A DNA stretch of 64,000 nucleotides from Miniphocaeibacter halophilus (GCF_016458825.1 NZ_CP066744.1:563001-627000); one strand, 5' to 3'; shown: positions 6,833-16,523, counted from the first letter of the stretch. Translations and numbers: made by a program. The notes: a model not told the origin generated them from the sequence alone.

Positions 6833-8258
6833 ATGCTTCTCCTATTAACTCAATTTTTTTCAAAATCAATTTATCTATATTTTCTAAATAATCCCTCATA
6901 TTCATATAGTTTCTGTGGTTTAAAATCATATTGTTTTCCTTTATTATTTTAGAGCTTGCTCCCATACCTATACCTATAATATTTTCAACTTCTTCCATCA
7001 TAGTAATATTATAGATACATTCTTTTCCCTTTTTAGAAAAACCTATATTCTCCATATTTCCCAAAATCTGTTTTTGCCTGTATAAGTAATACGGAATAAA
7101 ATCATTTTTATTAGCAAAGTCCACTGCCATATTCATCATGTTTAAAACATTGTTTTTTTCATCTTCTAAATTTAGGGATTTTTCACTTATTTTAGATCCT
7201 TTTTTCACCGCTAGTGTATGAATGGTTAAATTTTCAGGTGATAGGTCCTTTATTATTTCTAAAGTATTTTTAAAATCAGTTAAGTTTTCTCTTGGTAATC
7301 CTATTATTAAATCCATATTTATAGAATCGAAATTCAATTCCCTTGCTTCATAATATCTTTTAATAAGTTCATTATTATTTTGTTTTCTTCCAATTAATTT
7401 TAAAGTATCCGATTTAAAAGTTTGGGGATTTAATGAAATCCTAGTTGTATTTTCTTCCTTTAATAGTTTTAGTTTTTCAGAGGACAAAGTATCTTCCCTT
7501 CCGGCTTCAACTGTAAATTCAATTGGATTTTTAAAATTTTCATTTATATAGGATAGAAGATATTTTAAATTGTCTTCATTTAAAGTAGTAGGTGTTCCTC
7601 CCCCTATATATATAGTAGAAAGATTAAAATCTCTTAAATATTTTTTAAGACTGTTCATTTCATCTACTATGGTTTTTAAATATCTGGGAACTAAATCCTT
7701 ATGTTTTTCAATTTTCAAAGTAGAAAAACTACAATAATCACATCTTGTTGGACAAAATGGAATATTTATATAAAGACTATAACTATTCTTTTTTAGTCTA
7801 CTAATATAGGTTTCTTGAATAGTAGAAATAGAAGTAATCAAATCGATTTTATTTTCCTTCAAAAGCATCTTATCCTTTAAAATCTTTTCTGAATATTCCC
7901 TTCCATATTTATTTATTAAACTCCTTGCAACCTTCACCGGTCTTATTCCTGTTAAAACACCCCAATCGCTTGAAATATTTAATTTTTCTTCAAAAAACCT
8001 TAACATTTCTCCCTTTATAAGCATTTTTTCTTTAAAATATTCATCAGTTGTCTGTTTAATGTTTTTTATTTTTTTATTGTACTCAATTTCATTATTTAGA
8101 TAATATTTAATTTCTAAATCTCCATTAATAATAATAATTAAAATATTATCCAAGTAGTTTACATCATCAACAAATTCAAAATTCCCTTGTCCTATTAAAG
8201 TTCTTATTAACTCAAATATTTCATATTTATAATTTAAATCATTTAAATATATTTTCAT
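6825..8258 (-). CDS. hemZ: Radical SAM coproporphyrinogen dehydrogenase-like protein HemZ
   Basis: A 477-residue radical SAM enzyme. The 4Fe-4S site is CPTRCDYC (Cys169, Cys173, Cys176), with the preceding LYINIPFCP typical of HemN/HemZ. The SAM-binding IYIGGGTPT motif and the ENLTIHTLAVKKGS segment follow. The ~160-residue N-terminal extension (including DWGVLTGIRPVK) distinguishes HemZ from the shorter HemW. HemZ-type proteins are annotated as oxygen-independent coproporphyrinogen III dehydrogenases, but no other heme genes lie here and many anaerobes carry hemZ without heme synthesis, so the physiological substrate is uncertain. Start ATG 8258 has GAGG ahead. Confidence 0.85.
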   Translation of the reverse strand: MKIYLNDLNYKYEIFELIRTLIGQGNFEFVDDVNYLDNILIIIINGDLEIKYYLNNEIEYNKKIKNIKQTTDEYFKEKMLIKGEMLRFFEEKLNISSDWGVLTGIRPVKVARSLINKYGREYSEKILKDKMLLKENKIDLITSISTIQETYISRLKKNSYSLYINIPFCPTRCDYCSFSTLKIEKHKDLVPRYLKTIVDEMNSLKKYLRDFNLSTIYIGGGTPTTLNEDNLKYLLSYINENFKNPIEFTVEAGREDTLSSEKLKLLKEENTTRISLNPQTFKSDTLKLIGRKQNNNELIKRYYEARELNFDSINMDLIIGLPRENLTDFKNTLEIIKDLSPENLTIHTLAVKKGSKISEKSLNLEDEKNNVLNMMNMAVDFANKNDFIPYYLYRQKQILGNMENIGFSKKGKECIYNITMMEEVENIIGIGMGASSKIIKENNMILNHRNYMNMRDYLENIDKLILKKIELIGEAYD

Positions 8259-8361
8259 TTATTCCTCTTCATTTCAATAATTAAGTAAAAATAATTATAT
8301 CATAGTTAAATTGTATTGACCGTATTCTTATAATATACTATTTATGAAAGGTAGTGGTTAA

Positions 8362-9519
8362 ATGTCTAATAATTATTCTAATTATGAAGAAGAATTACTT
8401 AATTTATTACAAAAAGCTGTACGCATAAAGAGTATAAATCCTCCAGGAAACGAATTGGAAATGTGTAATTTAGTCTATGATTATATGACAAAATTAAATA
8501 TTGAAACTTATAAAATTGAAGTAGAGGAAAACAGATACGATATAATTTCTATTTTAAGAAGCGAATCAAAAAATCCGGGAATTATTTTTACCGGACACAT
8601 GGATGTTGTGCCTGTTAGTGAAGATGAATCTACTAGATGGGAGGTAGCTCCTTTTTCCGGAATAATTAAAGACGGTTTCCTATATGGCCGAGGTGCTTCA
8701 GATATGAAGTCAGGTCTTTGTTCAATTATGGTTGCAATGAGATATATAAAAGAAAATAATATTCCTATTAACAGAGACATAGCTCTTGTTGCAACAGTTG
8801 ATGAAGAGGACAGCATGAAGGGATCAAAAGCATTAGTTGGTCACCGATTATTAGAAAACTTTAGGGAAGTTGTAGTTTGTGAACCTACAAATATGGAAAT
8901 TTGCAACGTTGGCAGAGGAAGAACCTATGGAGTAATTGATATAAAGGGTAAAACAGGTCACGGTTCTCAATTAAGTGTAGATAAAAACGCTATACTTATA
9001 GCTAATAAAATAATTAATAAAATGGGTGAAACTGATTTATCCGATAAAGCTCATGAAATTTATGGTTCTAGCTTTTGGCAGCCATTGGCAATTCATGCAT
9101 CTGTTGACCCTTGGGTAGTACCGGATGATTGTGAATTAAAAATTGATGCTCGCCTTGTACCAAATCATTTTTCCGATGACATTTGGCATAGAATCGATAA
9201 AATACTTACAGAAGTAAAAACAGAGGTTCCAAGTATGCAAGCAAATATTACAATTTTAGACAAAAGAGAGCCTTGGATTACCGATGAAAATACAGAGCTT
9301 ATGCAAAATATAAAAAATATATATGAAAGTTTAGATTATGAATTTATTACCCAAGACTTTAAAGGAACAACAGATGGCACCATCCTTAGAAAAGACGGAC
9401 GGGATGTAGTTATAGTTGGTCCGGGTTTACTTTCCGGTGTACACAAAGAAAATGAAAAAGTCTTAATAAAAAACCTCTTTAAAGCCTTAAGACTTTATAC
9501 GGAACTTATGCAAAAATAA
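8362..9519 (+). CDS. M20 family metallopeptidase (ArgE/DapE type)
   Basis: A 385-residue zinc amidohydrolase. Metal and catalytic motifs are intact: GHMDVVP (His79, Asp81), GRGASDMKSG (Asp114), VDEED (Glu148-149), and a C-terminal histidine in SGVHKEN. The middle region (GKTGHGSQLS to SMQANITIL) is the dimerisation domain. Family members hydrolyse N-acyl amino acids or dipeptides (acetylornithine deacetylase, succinyl-diaminopimelate desuccinylase, carboxypeptidase G2). No arginine or lysine pathway genes are adjacent, so a general peptidase/deacylase role is as likely. Single-gene unit on the plus strand, ended by a strong hairpin. Confidence 0.85.
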   Translation: MSNNYSNYEEELLNLLQKAVRIKSINPPGNELEMCNLVYDYMTKLNIETYKIEVEENRYDIISILRSESKNPGIIFTGHMDVVPVSEDESTRWEVAPFSGIIKDGFLYGRGASDMKSGLCSIMVAMRYIKENNIPINRDIALVATVDEEDSMKGSKALVGHRLLENFREVVVCEPTNMEICNVGRGRTYGVIDIKGKTGHGSQLSVDKNAILIANKIINKMGETDLSDKAHEIYGSSFWQPLAIHASVDPWVVPDDCELKIDARLVPNHFSDDIWHRIDKILTEVKTEVPSMQANITILDKREPWITDENTELMQNIKNIYESLDYEFITQDFKGTTDGTILRKDGRDVVIVGPGLLSGVHKENEKVLIKNLFKALRLYTELMQK

Positions 9520-9575
9520 CAAGCTTTTACTTATAATTTTTTATTTTTATTTATTTAAATCAAATGCTTTTTATC

Positions 9576-9625
9576 AAAAAGAAACCTTTTGATTAATCTT
9601 ATTTAAATCAAAAGGTTTCTTTTTT
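9576..9625 (+). terminator. Bidirectional terminator between M20 gene and O-antigen-ligase-like gene
   Basis: A 17-bp perfect stem (AAAGAAACCTTTTGATT and its complement) with an 11-base loop. T runs are present on both strands, so it can serve both convergent units. Confidence 0.8.
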
Positions 9626-9685
9626 CTACTATTTTTAAACTGACTTACTATTTGAATATTTTTTCTTTAGTATATCTTCACTAGT

Positions 9686-11206
9686 TTAAGGTTCTTCATC
9701 ATCGACTATAATCTTATCTTCTTTTATTAAATCTTCATCATCAAGTTTACTATTATCAATATAATCATTTGAAATCTCATCTTTTTTTACAATTTTCACT
9801 CTACTGGAGTTAAAAGCAGTAATTAAAAGAATTAATAATACCCATACGTAACTATTTCCTAAAAAGCCATATCTTGAATCGACAAATAAGTCTGCTAAAA
9901 TTACTAGGGACATTAAAAATATAAAAAATGCATCTGTTAAGGATTTTTTTCCTAGGTTAAATAACAATTTTAAAAATACTATTAACGATACTATCGTCAA
10001 TAGAAGAAGTACCGCTCCTCCTGTTAAAAGTTCAGTTAATAAAAAATTATGTGGATGACTTGTATTATCCGATGTTATTTGTCCATATTCTTTATCCCTT
10101 AATAGCTTATTCTCCGGTTCGTTGTAAATATCTACCTGTGCAGAGGCTCCCCCTCCAATTATTTTATTGACCATAGGGTATTCCATATAGGAATCTATTG
10201 CCATTCCCCAAAGAAACTCCCGTTTATCAAAGGCTTTTTCGTCGTATAATATTTCTTCTACATCCCTATTTACCCTTATTCCCTGACTATCTTTATTTTC
10301 TGTAAGCTCAACTACCATTTCTGTAGTTAAGTAATTATAACTATAAGTTACAAAAACACTACCTACATATGCTATTGCTACTGTTAAAAATAAAAGCAAT
10401 AGGGAAAGTATATATTTAAAAACTAGTTTTGATTTCTTTATATTTTCTTTAAATATCTTTTTGAAATTATCGTATATAGCATATAAAAGAAACATAATTA
10501 CAATCACGCCTAATAGTAAGGAGCTTCTTCTTGACGCTATTAAATATATTGTTGAAGCCCCTACTATAATTGTAAAGATTAATAAAACATTTCTTACGTG
10601 TAAATTTTTTATATTTCTAAAAATCAAAAATACCAATGCAACAAAACTAAATAACAAAAGTACACCAAAATCATTGTAGTCCCTTAATAATGACAATCTT
10701 CTACTATAATAGGTCCTTTTGAAAATCAATAAATATATCCATGTGTAAGGAATAATAACTATAGATGGTAAGGATAAAAATTTTAATAGTGTATTTAATT
10801 TATCCCCAACACTTTCTCTATTTAAATAAAGTAAATACAAAAATAATAAAAGTAGCATATAGGCTATATTTTCATACTTAATAATTGCTATTTCCATATT
10901 TTTAGTATAGTAAAAACTCAATATTCCAAAAATTACATATAAAATGATTAATATAAATAAAAAACCTATTTCTTTTAATTGATTTCTTGCTGCATAAAAG
11001 ATATTTTTACTCATATTTATAGGATTAATTATAAAAGCCAATAGAAATATTGCAGAAGCTAGTATTATACCTATTTTAAATGAACTGTATTCATCTAATA
11101 TTTTTAATCCAACACCTAGTTCAGAAATTAGTAAAGATATTGTAATTAAAAGGATACTAGAAAATAAATAATAATATTTATCATTGTCTAAAATAGTTCT
11201 TTTCAT
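9686..11206 (-). CDS. O-antigen ligase/polymerase-like membrane protein
   Basis: A 506-residue protein with about ten to twelve membrane segments and a charged C-terminal tail. The segment TSDNTSHPHNFLLTELLTGG resembles the histidine-containing periplasmic motif of O-antigen ligase (WaaL)/Wzy polymerases, and SRRSSLLLGVIVIMFLLY is the arginine-rich helix start typical of this superfamily. In Gram-positives such proteins polymerise or attach surface polysaccharide or act on teichoic-type glycans. It sits 7 bases after a gene for a secreted or membrane-anchored protein of unknown family, suggesting they act together at the cell surface. No glycosyltransferase cluster is nearby, so substrate is unknown. 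Confidence 0.72.
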   Translation of the reverse strand: MKRTILDNDKYYYLFSSILLITISLLISELGVGLKILDEYSSFKIGIILASAIFLLAFIINPINMSKNIFYAARNQLKEIGFLFILIILYVIFGILSFYYTKNMEIAIIKYENIAYMLLLLFLYLLYLNRESVGDKLNTLLKFLSLPSIVIIPYTWIYLLIFKRTYYSRRLSLLRDYNDFGVLLLFSFVALVFLIFRNIKNLHVRNVLLIFTIIVGASTIYLIASRRSSLLLGVIVIMFLLYAIYDNFKKIFKENIKKSKLVFKYILSLLLLFLTVAIAYVGSVFVTYSYNYLTTEMVVELTENKDSQGIRVNRDVEEILYDEKAFDKREFLWGMAIDSYMEYPMVNKIIGGGASAQVDIYNEPENKLLRDKEYGQITSDNTSHPHNFLLTELLTGGAVLLLLTIVSLIVFLKLLFNLGKKSLTDAFFIFLMSLVILADLFVDSRYGFLGNSYVWVLLILLITAFNSSRVKIVKKDEISNDYIDNSKLDDEDLIKEDKIIVDDEEP

Positions 11207-11213
11207 AGTAGCC

Positions 11214-12122
11214 TCAATTCTCTTCTACAAATTCCGGAATTTCTATATCCGTTATTAAATTTAACTGTCCAAAATCTCTACTTAAATTTATACTATATTC
11301 TACACCATCTTTTTCTAAATCAATGGTAATATATGCTTTTTGCAATTGTAAATAAAGACTAGTTACAGAAAAGCTGACAAAGAAATATTTCCTGTCCCAC
11401 TCTGTATTTAATATACTGTCATAGGTTAATATATCTGATTTTCTTAAATAATCTTCAAGATTAAAAATTTTAAAATAATCCTTTACTTCTTCAAAATTAA
11501 AGTTACTTAGCTCTTTTGTAAAAAAATAGTTTTCATCTAGTTCTTTATATTCTACATCATCGGATTTTTCAATTAAGTCCTTAGTAAAATAATAATAACT
11601 AGACATATTAAAATAATTTTCATCTGTTGAGACAAATGGTTTTAATGAAATTTTACTCTCTTTGTCCTCAACAACATTATCCTTAGATATTTCTGTTTTT
11701 CCATCCTTGAAATAAATATAATCCTGTGATTTTCCACTATCATTTTTATACACACTTCTTAGCAAATACTCCTTAGGAGTATTATCATCAACTCTTATAT
11801 TATAATAATTCGTATTTTCATAATAACCCAATAGGTTAGAATAATTATCTGTCTCTTCTTCTGGTTTCTCTCTTTTTAGTGCTTTTTTAAAACCGTGGAG
11901 AAACTCTTGTCTTTTATTTGTTTTATTTTCAGGTTTATTTTCAACCTTATTTATTAGAATTAAAAATGAATCCTTTTGATTATAATTGGTAACTCCCTTA
12001 GTATTACTATCTACTCTATAAAATAAATCAGCTTTATCTAAGCCGGTATTAGGTCTAGTAACTCTTATACCTAATATTAAAATCAAAGCACAAATCACCA
12101 ATGCTACTGTATATTTTTTCAC
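11214..12122 (-). CDS. Membrane-anchored extracytoplasmic protein, unknown family
   Basis: A 302-residue protein that starts with GTG 12122 behind AAAGGGGG. A basic N-terminus and one hydrophobic helix (residues 5-22, no lipobox cysteine) indicate export with a retained anchor or signal peptide. The rest is hydrophilic, lysine-, aspartate- and tyrosine-rich, with no motif I recognise. It is directly followed by the O-antigen-ligase-like gene (7 bases), so the pair is probably co-transcribed and may form a surface-glycan or envelope function. Confidence 0.6.
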   Translation of the reverse strand: MKKYTVALVICALILILGIRVTRPNTGLDKADLFYRVDSNTKGVTNYNQKDSFLILINKVENKPENKTNKRQEFLHGFKKALKREKPEEETDNYSNLLGYYENTNYYNIRVDDNTPKEYLLRSVYKNDSGKSQDYIYFKDGKTEISKDNVVEDKESKISLKPFVSTDENYFNMSSYYYFTKDLIEKSDDVEYKELDENYFFTKELSNFNFEEVKDYFKIFNLEDYLRKSDILTYDSILNTEWDRKYFFVSFSVTSLYLQLQKAYITIDLEKDGVEYSINLSRDFGQLNLITDIEIPEFVEEN

Positions 12123-12203
12123 AGTGCCCCCTTTAATTTCTTAACTAATAAACTGTCTATAATTAAATAATATCATTATATGGTATATTTTTCAGCTTAA
12201 AAC

Positions 12204-12252
12204 AAAAAATAACTACTATTAATATCTTTTTAAAATATATTACTAGTAGTTA
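12204..12252 (-). terminator. Terminator after rsuA
   Basis: Two 16-base arms (TAACTACTATTAATAT and its near complement, one mismatch) flank an 11-base loop and are followed on the minus strand by TTTTTTG. Confidence 0.65.
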
Positions 12253-12255
12253 CTA

Positions 12256-12954
12256 TTAAAGTTTAATTTCTTCCTCTCTTAACTCAATGTATTCTCCCGG
12301 CTCTAAATCCATAGGTAGTTCAAAATATCCCATCTTTATCCTTTTTAAGTAAATAACTCTATTTCCGACTTCTTCAAACATTCTTTTTACTTGATGAAAT
12401 TTCCCTTCATATATTGTTAATTCACAAGTTTTTTCTGTTAATACTTTAAACTCTGCTGGTTTTGTAACAATATTTTCAGGCATGAGTTTTATTCCCTTTT
12501 TAAATATCTTTTCATAATCATCTTCTATTTTTCTTGCTAATTCAACATAATAGGTTTTTGGTACATTTTTTTTTGGAGATGTTAATTCATGATTAAATTT
12601 TCCATCATTACTAAGTAAAAGCAACCCTTCTGTATCAATATCCAGTCTTCCAATTGGAGCTGGCAGGAAACTTTTATGATAATCATCTAATAAATCCAAA
12701 ACTGTTTCATGATATGAATCCTCTGTTGCAGAAATATAACCTTTAGGCTTATTCATTAATAAATATATAAATTGTCTATATTCAATTGTTTCATCCTTGT
12801 ATTTTACTATATCTTCTTCAGTATCAACCAGTTTTCCACTATTTTTTTCTATAACATTATTTACCTTAATCAAACCTTTTTTTGCATTTTTTTTAATTTC
12901 ACTACGGCTACCATAGCCCATATTTGAAATTAATTTATCTAATCTTATTTTCAT
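12256..12954 (-). CDS. rsuA: 16S rRNA pseudouridine synthase, RsuA/RluB/E/F family
   Basis: A 232-residue enzyme with an N-terminal S4 RNA-binding domain (MKIRLDKLISNMGYGSRSEI) and the pseudouridine synthase catalytic motif GRLDIDTEGLLLL with the nucleophile Asp105. The MNKPKGYIS strand and the KFHQVKRM motif complete the family pattern. Length and domain order match RsuA, which makes pseudouridine 516 in 16S rRNA; RluB-type 23S specificity cannot be excluded from sequence alone. It starts 13 bases after the M15 peptidase stop and is probably co-transcribed. Confidence 0.88.
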   Translation of the reverse strand: MKIRLDKLISNMGYGSRSEIKKNAKKGLIKVNNVIEKNSGKLVDTEEDIVKYKDETIEYRQFIYLLMNKPKGYISATEDSYHETVLDLLDDYHKSFLPAPIGRLDIDTEGLLLLSNDGKFNHELTSPKKNVPKTYYVELARKIEDDYEKIFKKGIKLMPENIVTKPAEFKVLTEKTCELTIYEGKFHQVKRMFEEVGNRVIYLKRIKMGYFELPMDLEPGEYIELREEEIKL

Positions 12955-12967
12955 CTTAACCTCTATT

Positions 12968-13471
12968 TTAATTTTGAAAATGTCCTTTGTCTTGATAGTC
13001 GGTCCAGAAATATCCTGCTTCTAATCCAACGGATTCTCCTATTTCTGCACATCTTTTAAAAAATTCATCATCACCAAATTCATTTCCTTTTTCATTTTTA
13101 GCAATATCAAAAGCTTTTCTTCTTGTATGATAACTACTTCTTGTCCAAGTTACAATATTATTGTCGTTTGCTCTGCCTTGCGCATATAAAAAATCCTGTC
13201 TTTCTTGAGTTCTATAGGTTTCAATAATTATAACCGGAAGTCCTTCCTGCTGGCAAAGACTTAGAAACTCTTGACATTTTTCACGAGTTTCTTCTTCTAG
13301 TTCATTAATATCTTTTATAATTGGATAATCCTCTTCATTATGGGACATATTATTATAATAGCTTAAATCATTGAAAACTCCCCTATTTCTTCCAAATATT
13401 ATTTTAGCCATAAGAAGCATAATAAATATTATAATAATTCCACCAAAAATATAAGGTCTATATTTTTTCAT
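12968..13471 (-). CDS. M15 family D-Ala-D-Ala/L-Ala-D-Glu peptidase, membrane-anchored
   Basis: A 167-residue protein: one N-terminal membrane helix (residues 6-24), a short linker, then a VanY/CwlK-type M15 domain. Zinc ligands are visible in SYHTRRKAFDI (His115, Asp122) and in KGHF near the C-terminus (His164); IETYRTQERQDFLYAQGR is the conserved arginine-containing helix. Such enzymes cut peptidoglycan stem peptides outside the membrane. The start is ATG 13471, because GAGGTGA lies 7 bases ahead; an in-frame GTG at 13480 overlaps that site. rsuA follows in the same direction. Confidence 0.85.
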   Translation of the reverse strand: MKKYRPYIFGGIIIIFIMLLMAKIIFGRNRGVFNDLSYYNNMSHNEEDYPIIKDINELEEETREKCQEFLSLCQQEGLPVIIIETYRTQERQDFLYAQGRANDNNIVTWTRSSYHTRRKAFDIAKNEKGNEFGDDEFFKRCAEIGESVGLEAGYFWTDYQDKGHFQN

Positions 13472-13579
13472 ATAATTCACCTCATATTTAGTATATATTA
13501 AAAATCCACCTATTATTCTTGAATTTTATTACAACATTTCAACAAAATATAATATTTATCTAGATTGAATTCTCTTATC

Positions 13580-14029
13580 TTATTGATTTTTTATACTATA
13601 CATCAATTTAAACTCTTCAAAAACCACCAATATGTCCTCTGAAAATTTCTCTCCAAGCTTATTTAGCTCACCTATGAAAAATTCCCTATGAACTTTTTTC
13701 CAGTAATTTAAAGATTTGTCCCCTTCTCCTTCTTTAAATGCATGTTCTTTTCTAATTTCCTTAAATGGTATTATTTCAACCTTTGTATTTTTTACAATAC
13801 AAATAGCCTTTCCTTTTGAGTTTAAAATAATACTGTATTCTCCTTCTTTGGGAATTGATTCATTAGTAAATTCATATAGTCTATATAAAGACGAAGTTCC
13901 TGTTTTTTCTCCACTTAAAACCAATTCTAAAAGTTTATCTGGGCTAGTTCCAAATGCCCAAGTATCATATTTTTCTCCAATATCCTTATTTAACTTTTTA
14001 TATTCTTTCCACAATTTTTCAGAAGTCAT
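13580..14029 (-). CDS. ASCH domain-containing protein
   Basis: A 149-residue protein carrying the ASCH fold: WAFGTSPDKLLELVLSGEKTGTSSLYR is the family's signature, with the G-x-K-T-x-T/S motif, followed by IPKEGEYSIILNSKGKAICIVKNTKVEIIPF. ASCH proteins are PUA-like and thought to bind RNA or hydrolyse N4-acetylcytidine (YqfB type); the exact activity here is unknown. The start is ATG 14029 with AGGA 9 bases ahead; a TTG at 14038 is the longer alternative. It follows the frameshifted EamA gene by 11 bases. Confidence 0.8.
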   Translation of the reverse strand: MTSEKLWKEYKKLNKDIGEKYDTWAFGTSPDKLLELVLSGEKTGTSSLYRLYEFTNESIPKEGEYSIILNSKGKAICIVKNTKVEIIPFKEIRKEHAFKEGEGDKSLNYWKKVHREFFIGELNKLGEKFSEDILVVFEEFKLMYSIKNQ

Positions 14030-14040
14030 AATTACCAATC

Positions 14041-14959
14041 CTATTCCTTTTTCATATTTAATACAAATATTCCAACAACCACTAATATCAATCCTATTAC
14101 TATATTAATTGTAAATTTCTCACCTGGAATAAAAGTAGCAGAAAGAATAGAACCAAATATTGGTATAAACAACATATATATGGAAACCTCTCCAGCCTTA
14201 TTGTATTTTAACACTCCATACCATAAGGTAAAGGCTGTTGCAGATAAAAATCCACTATATAAAAGCAGCATTATACCTTTTACATTCCAAACTAAAGTTG
14301 ATTTCATTCCAAGCTTTCCAAGTAATATCAACAAAATTGAGCCTATTATCATCTGAAAACAAGTTGCAACAACAGCATTGGTGCTATTGCCCTTTGCCCT
14401 CATGTAAACATGTCCTATACTACTAAAAAATGCTGCTAAGAATAAAAACCCCTCACCTGTCAGCTTAAAATTAAAATCAAAATCCGAACCTATATTGGTT
14501 ACTATAATTCCTGTAAATCCTATTATAATTGCTGCTACTTTGTTTTTATTTAGTTTATCATCCTTAAAAACAATTGCTGAAATTAATACAATTAAAAAAG
14601 TAGCTGAAGATTGTAAAATTGCTGACTTCATGCCTGAAGTATTTCCAACTCCAATATAGTAAAAAATATACTGTAAGGTTATTTGAAATAAAGCTAAAGT
14701 AATTAAAAATTTATAGTTTAACTTTTTGTAATCAATTTTTTTCTTTTACAAATAAGCCTATATATAGGACTACAAATAAACCTGACAGAAAAAATCTTAA
14801 ACCAGCAAAATATATTTTTGCAAAGTAATCCTCTTGAGGTATTTTAAAAACATCGTAGCTAATTTTTAATGCCGGAAAAGCTGAACCCCATAAAAACATT
14901 GCAAATAATATAATTGGAATATAAAATTTTTTCTCTGTAAATAATCTTTTTACTTTCAT
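14041..14959 (-). pseudogene. EamA/DMT-family transporter gene broken by a single-base frameshift
   Basis: Two frames together make one EamA transporter. The N-terminal frame (14732-14959, starting MKVKRLFTEKKFYIPI) stops at FVKEKN, and the rest continues in the next frame into MKSAILQSS and on to the stop at 14041. The intact paralog at 15406-16323 aligns across the junction (about 65% identical by eye). The break lies in a run of seven T's on the plus strand (14736-14742); six would restore the frame and give KEKIDYKKLNYKFLITLAL. It is therefore a recent homopolymer slip, a sequencing error, or a slippery phase-variable site. Ten membrane segments would be expected from the repaired gene; the substrate is unknown. 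Confidence 0.85.
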
Positions 14960-15064
14960 CTACTACCTTCTTTCTTTTAAAAATTCATCTTTAACTTTTT
15001 AATACTTACTTAAATCTTAACCATTAATAAAAAAAGATGGATTTCTTCAATAGTTTGCACTAAA

Positions 15065-15181
15065 TTAAGTTGCATCTTCAAAATATCTTGTATTTTCTTG
15101 GTTTTTTAATGAACTCTCTTTTGAACATCCCGTAAGCATAAGTAGCAATATTATACAAATAAATCCATATTTAAATTTCAT
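15065..15181 (-). CDS. Small lipoprotein, 38 residues
   Basis: Begins ATG 15181 directly behind AGGAGG. The sequence has a basic N-terminus, a hydrophobic stretch and the lipobox LTGC, so the mature lipid-modified chain would begin at Cys19 and be only about 20 residues (SKESSLKNQENTRYFEDAT). Either a genuine tiny lipoprotein or the start of a larger lipoprotein gene cut short by deletion. It lies between the two EamA paralogs on the same strand. Confidence 0.5.
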   Translation of the reverse strand: MKFKYGFICIILLLMLTGCSKESSLKNQENTRYFEDAT

Positions 15182-15321
15182 ATAATCCTCCTAAGATTAT
15201 CTATATTATATTCTAATCGATAAGGAAGAAAACACCAAGAATCCCACTATTTTCTTTCTTGCTTATATTATTTTTCATATTGCTAATCTATACTTTTGTA
15301 AATAACAAATATTTACAAAAT

Positions 15322-15353
15322 AAAAAACATCAGACAGCAATAACTATCTGATG
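15322..15353 (-). terminator. Terminator of the intact EamA gene
   Basis: CATCAGA/TCTGATG stem with a T6 run following on the minus strand, 50 bases past the EamA stop. Confidence 0.7.
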
Positions 15354-15405
15354 TAAACATAAGCTATTTGTTTTTCAAGTTTAAATCACATCTCAAATTG
15401 ATTTT

Positions 15406-16323
15406 TTATTTTCTTTCCCATCTCATATTTAATACAAACATTCCAATAACTACCAATATTAAACCTATTATAATATTAATGGTAATTCTTTCTCCCGGTA
15501 AAAATAAAGCCGATAATATTGTTCCAAATATTGGAATAAATAATCTATAAACCGATACTTCCCCTGCTTTATTGTATTTTAAAATAGAATACCAAAGTAC
15601 AAAGGCTGCCGATGATAAAAATCCACTATATATAAATAACAAGATACCTTTTCCTGTCCATATTAAATCTGTAGAAGTTCCAATTCTTCCTACTAATATT
15701 AATATTGACGCTCCTATTAACATTTGTCCTGACGTTGCCACAACCGGGTTCATACTCTTTCCGGCAGCTTTTACATAGATTTGACCAATACTTCCAAATA
15801 ATGTTGCTATTAGTAAAAATCCTTCACCTGTCAATGTAAAATTAAAATCAAAACCTGATGAAATATTTGTAATTATAATTCCTAAAAATCCTATTACTAT
15901 TGACGCTATTTTATTTTTGTTAATCTTATCATCTTTAAATAGCATTGAAGCAAATAATACTATGAAGAAGGTTGATGCCGATTGAATAATGGCAGACTTC
16001 ATACCTGAAGTATTTCCAACACCTATATAATAAAAGGTGTATTGAAAGGTAATTTGTATTAATCCAAGTATGGCTAAAAATTTATAGTCTAATTTTTTAA
16101 AATTAATCTTTTCCTTTAAAAAAATCTTTCCAAATATTGTTACCATAACACCAGATAAGAAAAATCTTAATCCTGCAAAATATATTTTAGCAAAATAATC
16201 CCCCTGCGGTATTCCAAATTCTATATAGCTTAATTTAATAATGGGAAAAGCTGAACCCCATAAAAACATACAGAATAATATTATTGGAATATAAAATTTT
16301 TTCTCTTTAAATAATCTATCCAT
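15406..16323 (-). CDS. EamA/DMT-family transporter
   Basis: A 305-residue protein with ten hydrophobic segments in two EamA repeats, the standard drug/metabolite transporter layout. Characteristic pieces are FLWGSAFPIIKLSY in the first helix, FYYIGVGNTSGMKSAIIQS before the repeat junction, and LWYSILKYNKAGEVS near the C-terminus. Members export amino acids, metabolites or drugs; no specificity can be read. It starts at ATG 16323 with GGAGG ahead and ends at its own terminator, so it is a single-gene unit, separate from its frameshifted paralog about 450 bases downstream. Confidence 0.88.
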   Translation of the reverse strand: MDRLFKEKKFYIPIILFCMFLWGSAFPIIKLSYIEFGIPQGDYFAKIYFAGLRFFLSGVMVTIFGKIFLKEKINFKKLDYKFLAILGLIQITFQYTFYYIGVGNTSGMKSAIIQSASTFFIVLFASMLFKDDKINKNKIASIVIGFLGIIITNISSGFDFNFTLTGEGFLLIATLFGSIGQIYVKAAGKSMNPVVATSGQMLIGASILILVGRIGTSTDLIWTGKGILLFIYSGFLSSAAFVLWYSILKYNKAGEVSVYRLFIPIFGTILSALFLPGERITINIIIGLILVVIGMFVLNMRWERK

Positions 16324-16523
16324 ATATATCCTCCAACTAATAATTTTTTATAATTGCTCCATAAATACCATACCCATATTTTCCTACATAGAACTAATAT
16401 TATTTATTATATTTTAATCCTATTAATCAATATTTTTTGGCTTATTGGTATTTATAAAACAAATTTTGATAATCATTATATCTACTCTATCACTAAACAA
16501 ATTTATTAAAAAGTGCTGGCATC

